From an uncultured Bacteroidota bacterium (GTDB taxonomy: Bacteria; Bacteroidota; Bacteroidia; Bacteroidales; P3): a DNA stretch of 64,000 bases. Shown here piece by piece: positions 60,755-64,000 of the stretch. Every line of letters begins with the position of its first letter. The stretch's first letter is position 1. The translations under genes were made by a program, and so were the position numbers. The notes under the pieces are model-generated. The model had not been told where the DNA came from, ran no database searches, and worked only from the letters and a program-made list of their open reading frames with translations. The DNA is taken from the NCBI GenBank assembly GCA_902793295.1, contig CADBDA010000004.1, positions 1 to 64,000 on the forward strand, read 5' to 3'.

Positions 60755-60762
60755 TATTTTTG
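60755..60762 (+). promoter_or_regulatory. -7 box just before ftsE
   Basis: TATTTTTG fits TAnnTTTG, but it ends only eight bases before ATG 60771. Transcription would begin at or next to the start codon, giving a leaderless message, unless translation begins at the second ATG (60777). Confidence 0.4.
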
Positions 60763-60770
60763 CACAAAAT

Positions 60771-61472
60771 ATGAATATGGAAAATAATCAAATTATATCG
60801 CTCAAGGACGTGAGTATCAGTCACGAAGAGGGCGTCGTGCTGCGTCATGTCAACTTCTCAATGAATAAAGGTGAGTTTGTCTACCTGATCGGCAAAAGCG
60901 GCGCGGGCAAAACTTCTTTGCTGCGTGCACTCTACGCCGAAAATCCGCTCGAGGCTGGCGCTGGCGAGGTGTGCGGCTTCGACCTCTCTTCGCTCAAACG
61001 TCGTCAGATTCCTATGCTCCGCCGCCGCTTGGGCATCGTCTTCCAGAATTTCCGCCTGCTCAACGACCGCAACGTATACGATAACATCGCTTTCGTCCTC
61101 CGCAGCATCGGCTGGCGCAAGAAAAACCTCATCGACGACCGCATCATGGAGGTGCTCTCCGCTGTCGGCGTGGCCGATAAGGCGGACTACCAGACCTACA
61201 AGCTGTCTGAGGGCGAACGCCAACGGGTGGGCATCGCTCGCGCTCTGGTCAATACCCCCGAACTCATACTGGCGGACGAACCAACGGGCAACCTCGACCC
61301 GATCACTTCTAGCGAAATCATGCACCTGCTCACCGAAATCAACCGCAAGTCGGGGGTCTCAATGCTGATTTCTACCCACGATTTTATGATGATGGACAAG
61401 TTCCCGGCTCGCGTCGTCTGCTGCGAGGACGGCACCCTCGTCGACCCCCAATTCGACGAGTCGGCACAATAA
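60771..61472 (+). CDS. ftsE: Cell-division ABC transporter ATP-binding protein FtsE
   Basis: A 233-residue ABC ATPase with Walker A GKSGAGKT, Q-loop FQNFRLL, signature KLSEGERQR and Walker B ILADEPTGNLDP. The FRLL and the LSEGERQRV pattern are typical of FtsE, which with FtsX controls cell-wall hydrolases at the septum. No ftsX lies next to it, common in Bacteroidota. ATG 60771 or ATG 60777 are both possible starts. Confidence 0.9.
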   Translation: MNMENNQIISLKDVSISHEEGVVLRHVNFSMNKGEFVYLIGKSGAGKTSLLRALYAENPLEAGAGEVCGFDLSSLKRRQIPMLRRRLGIVFQNFRLLNDRNVYDNIAFVLRSIGWRKKNLIDDRIMEVLSAVGVADKADYQTYKLSEGERQRVGIARALVNTPELILADEPTGNLDPITSSEIMHLLTEINRKSGVSMLISTHDFMMMDKFPARVVCCEDGTLVDPQFDESAQ

Positions 61473-61548
61473 TTTTCTCCTTTCTCCGTAATTGTGGTAT
61501 AAACGTCGGCTCTTCGACGTTTTCGTAACAATGGATAAAATTCTGATC

Positions 61549-62475
61549 ATGAAAAAATTGCTCCTTTTCCTCGCTGTGGTGCTCCTCATCCCGACCATGG
61601 CCTTTGCCCAAAACAACAAGAAAAACGGCAAGAAAGAGGTGAGCCCCTTCATCGAGGGCAAACAGAAAGTCCGCAAAAGCGACTACGACTCGATCTGGAA
61701 ATTCACCACCTTCGAGGCAAAAAAAATATACTTCTGCGATTTCGACTACAGCCAGATCCCGACCCTCGTCGAATTCCGCCACCCGGATTGGGGTAACTTC
61801 ACTCCGGTGATGAATTATCTTACCACCGTCTCGCGCTCGCCTATGCGCATCTGCGCTATCTTCGCGGTCAACCCCAACGTCCAGGACGAGTCGCTCAGGG
61901 CTGGCTTGGTCGAAGAGGGTCGCACCCAGGCGCTCGACGCTCTCAAGTCTTATCAGGCTTGGGCAACCGAAAAGGAAATGAAAAACAAACTGCAGCTGTC
62001 GGTGGCTCAGGTCGACTACCGCTACTGGCAGGGTACCGACTACTTCACCAAGGAACAGACCGACGACCAGCTGATCCACGTGGGCCTGCTGCTTTATTTC
62101 GGCACCAAAAAGATCAACCTCTTCCCCAGCGCGGCTGAGGGGGCTAAGTCGTTCAAGGACGTGCGCTTCTTCCCCAACGACGCTACCGTCGTCGAAAGCT
62201 GGGAACCGATGCTCGATAGCTTGGCAACCTACTTGGTCGAAAACGAACGCCTCGAGGTGATGCTGCGGGGCTACTCCGACAATACGGGCACCGACGCCTA
62301 CAACAAGGGGCTCTCGCGCCAACGGGCGGTCGAAATCAAAAAGAAACTGGTGGCGCGCGGCGTGCCCGATTTCCGCATCGAAATCGAGGCGAAGGGCAGC
62401 GACGACCCTATCGGGGATAACAACACCTACGAGGGCCGCATCGCCAACAACCGCGTGGCTATCATCATACAGTAA
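61549..62475 (+). CDS. OmpA-family outer-membrane protein
   Basis: A 308-residue exported protein with signal peptide MKKLLLFLAVVLLIPTMAFA. The N-terminal half (residues about 20-200) is of unknown fold, with KKIYFCDFDYSQIPTLVEF. The C-terminal ~110 residues are an OmpA/MotB-type peptidoglycan-binding domain: VMLRGYSDNTGTDAYNKGLS, RQRAVEIKKKLVARG and GRIANNRVAIIIQ. It probably links the outer membrane to the cell wall. The ATG at 61549 is chosen for the signal peptide; ATG 61531 is upstream and in frame. Confidence 0.85.
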   Translation: MKKLLLFLAVVLLIPTMAFAQNNKKNGKKEVSPFIEGKQKVRKSDYDSIWKFTTFEAKKIYFCDFDYSQIPTLVEFRHPDWGNFTPVMNYLTTVSRSPMRICAIFAVNPNVQDESLRAGLVEEGRTQALDALKSYQAWATEKEMKNKLQLSVAQVDYRYWQGTDYFTKEQTDDQLIHVGLLLYFGTKKINLFPSAAEGAKSFKDVRFFPNDATVVESWEPMLDSLATYLVENERLEVMLRGYSDNTGTDAYNKGLSRQRAVEIKKKLVARGVPDFRIEIEAKGSDDPIGDNNTYEGRIANNRVAIIIQ

Positions 62476-62501
62476 CTTTCCTTCCTCTCCGTCTTCTCTG
62501 C

Positions 62502-63458
62502 ATGTCCAACAAGGAGCGATACAAACGCTTTTGTGAGTCGGCGGGCTCCCAGGTGCCGCTCTTCATGCAGCATTGGTGGATGGATACGGTCTGCTTCGGC
62601 AAGTCGTGGGATGTGGCTTTGGCGCTCGACGGCGATCGCTTGTTGGGGGCTATGCCGTTCCTCTATGGCCGCAAATGGGGCTTGTCGTATGTCTTGCAGC
62701 CGCAACTGACGCAGTTCTCGGGCCCGCTCTTCTGCTACCCTGACAATCTGTCTCCTTCACATCGTATCGACTTCGAAAACCGCACGGTGGCGCTCCTGCT
62801 CGATCAGCTGGAAAGGCGCCGCTTGGCGTATGTGCTCATCCATTGCGCGCCGTCGGTGTCTAATTGGCTGCCGTTCTATTGGGCGGGGTTCAGCCAGACT
62901 ACACGCTATACGTACCGCATCAACGACATCAGCGATCTGGACAGCCTCTTCCGGTCGTTCGACCTCCAAAAGCGTCAACGCAAAATCAACCGCTACGCCG
63001 ATTCTACATCGGTGCGCTTCGATATGGATCCGGCGGATTTCGCTGCGTTCCATGCGCGCTATTGGAACAGCAAGGGGAAGCGGGACTTGCTCTCGGCCGA
63101 TTTCATCGATCGGGTGTGCCGCACGGCTGTCAGTCGGGGTAACGGGCTCATCGCCTCGCTCCACGATACGCAAGGTAGGCTGCTGGCGGCACGTTTTGTG
63201 GCCTTCGACAGCGAATGCGCTTATGCGCTGCTCTCGGCGTCCGACCCATTGTTGCATCGCAGCGGTCACAACGAGATCCTTATCTGGCGCATCCTCCAGC
63301 ATCTCAGCGGCAAGTGCCGGGCGTTCGACTTCGAGGGGAGCATGGATCAGGGCATCGAATATTTCTATCGCTCTTTCGGTGCACAACAGACGCCGTTCTT
63401 CGCTCTGTCTAAGTGCAACAATCCGCTGTTCTCTCTTTTACTGAAAATCAAGAAGTGA
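62502..63458 (+). CDS. FemAB/GNAT-like acyltransferase
   Basis: A 318-residue cytoplasmic protein of the GNAT-type FemAB/BioF2-like family (Acetyltransf_6). It starts with a helical part with FMQHWWMDTVCFGKSWD, VALALDGDRLLGAMPFLY, and ends with FDFEGSMDQGIEYFYRSFG. Such proteins often add amino acids or acyl groups to cell-surface precursors, or sit near glycan genes. The substrate is unknown. It is 26 bases after the OmpA-family gene. Confidence 0.75.
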   Translation: MSNKERYKRFCESAGSQVPLFMQHWWMDTVCFGKSWDVALALDGDRLLGAMPFLYGRKWGLSYVLQPQLTQFSGPLFCYPDNLSPSHRIDFENRTVALLLDQLERRRLAYVLIHCAPSVSNWLPFYWAGFSQTTRYTYRINDISDLDSLFRSFDLQKRQRKINRYADSTSVRFDMDPADFAAFHARYWNSKGKRDLLSADFIDRVCRTAVSRGNGLIASLHDTQGRLLAARFVAFDSECAYALLSASDPLLHRSGHNEILIWRILQHLSGKCRAFDFEGSMDQGIEYFYRSFGAQQTPFFALSKCNNPLFSLLLKIKK

Positions 63459-63462
63459 TGCT

Positions 63463-64000
63463 ATGAATACGCCGAATGTCGTCCAACAGTCTTTGGCTGC
63501 CGAACTGGAACAGCTGTCGCTGGATAGCTTGTCGTTGTCTGCCTACAGCATCGGAGCGCTGCGTCGGGTGACTGTGGCGGCTGCTTATTATTTGGAAATC
63601 TATCGCTTCTGCCTGGAAAAGGCGCTGGATTGCTGCGGATGCTCGCCTCACGAAATGACCCTGGTCGACTATGGGGGTGGGCATGGGCTGCTTTCTGTGT
63701 TCGCCAAACGGCTGGGGTTCGCTCGGGTCATCTATATCGACACCAACGCGGACGCGCTCCATACGGTGCAGCAGCTGTCCTCCCGGTTGGGGGCTGGCCC
63801 GGATGTGGCTCTTCAGGGCGACGCGGATACACTGCGTGATTGGTGCCTCGAGCAGGGGGTGCGCCCGCAGGCGTTGCTGGCTATGGACGTCATCGAGCAT
63901 ATCTATGTGCTCGACGATTTCTTCGGGGCTATCCACGCCATCTCGCCGTCTATGACCATGGTCTTCACCACGGCTTCCACGCCGTTCAACAGCCGTGTGG
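63463..64000 (+). CDS. Class I SAM-dependent methyltransferase (3' end outside window)
   Basis: Open from ATG 63463 (MNTPNVVQQSLAAELEQL) to the window end. Motif I reads TLVDYGGGHGLLSVFAKRLG, followed by VIYIDTNADALHT (acidic residue that binds the ribose) and LLAMDVIEHIYVLDDFF, typical of class I methyltransferases. The gene is four bases after the FemAB/GNAT-like gene, so they may be co-transcribed. The C-terminal part and the substrate are not visible. Confidence 0.8.
   Translation, partial: MNTPNVVQQSLAAELEQLSLDSLSLSAYSIGALRRVTVAAAYYLEIYRFCLEKALDCCGCSPHEMTLVDYGGGHGLLSVFAKRLGFARVIYIDTNADALHTVQQLSSRLGAGPDVALQGDADTLRDWCLEQGVRPQALLAMDVIEHIYVLDDFFGAIHAISPSMTMVFTTASTPFNSRV

Overview
The window looks like chromosome of a Bacteroidales bacterium (Bacteroidota), probably a gut, rumen or other host-associated lineage. 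The signs are promoters of the Bacteroidota type (TAnnTTTG at -7, sometimes TTTG near -33), proteins with type IX secretion C-terminal domains, a VirE-N/DUF3987 protein, a UpxY/NusG-type antiterminator, glycan-degrading enzymes (GH29, GH20) and many small lipoproteins. No tRNA, rRNA or CRISPR array was found by eye.

Layout. 1-2.4 kb: remnant of a BspA-like surface protein followed by a long eight-repeat type IX cargo protein. 2.5-5.6 kb, minus strand: ornithine aminotransferase, GH29 fucosidase and a small crAss001_48-like protein. 6.3-8.0 kb: fused peptide-type ABC ATPase. 8.0-9.7 kb, minus strand: rpsP, rimM and a DksA/TraR-like protein, facing ribF across a divergent promoter pair. 9.8-23.6 kb, plus strand: ribF, an LRR protein, a nitrilase-fold amidase, mutS2, a mannose-1-phosphate guanylyltransferase, two related secreted proteins, ftsK, an O-methyltransferase, then a four-gene operon of three four-cysteine lipoproteins around a MauE/thioredoxin membrane protein. 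23.6-37.1 kb: a flippase, GH20 hexosaminidase, acyltransferase, M20 hydrolase, SGNH type IX cargo, MATE exporter, a CYTH-MurB fusion, purA and a PepSY-like protein. 37.2-38.0 kb: nitroreductase, minus strand.

38.1-55.4 kb is accessory. It holds a minus-strand VirE-N/DUF3987 module, a type I restriction-modification operon (WYL regulator, hsdR, hsdS, a PrrC-like ATPase with a HEPN-type motif, hsdM), a membrane-anchored exonuclease VII-like protein, two small HTH genes (one frameshifted) and a DUF6266 neighbourhood. Five copies of a short element built on the heptamer GTTACGA lie near its two ends.

55.6-64 kb: a UpxY-like antiterminator overlapping trkA, two consecutive trkH genes, ftsE, an OmpA-family protein, a FemAB/GNAT-like acyltransferase and the start of a methyltransferase gene cut by the window end.

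The strongest candidates for something undescribed are the four-cysteine lipoprotein/MauE-thioredoxin operon, the HEPN-type ATPase inside the hsd operon with a possible operator in front of hsdR, the CYTH-MurB fusion and the membrane-anchored XseA homologue. All functional statements are from reading the sequence; no database search was run.
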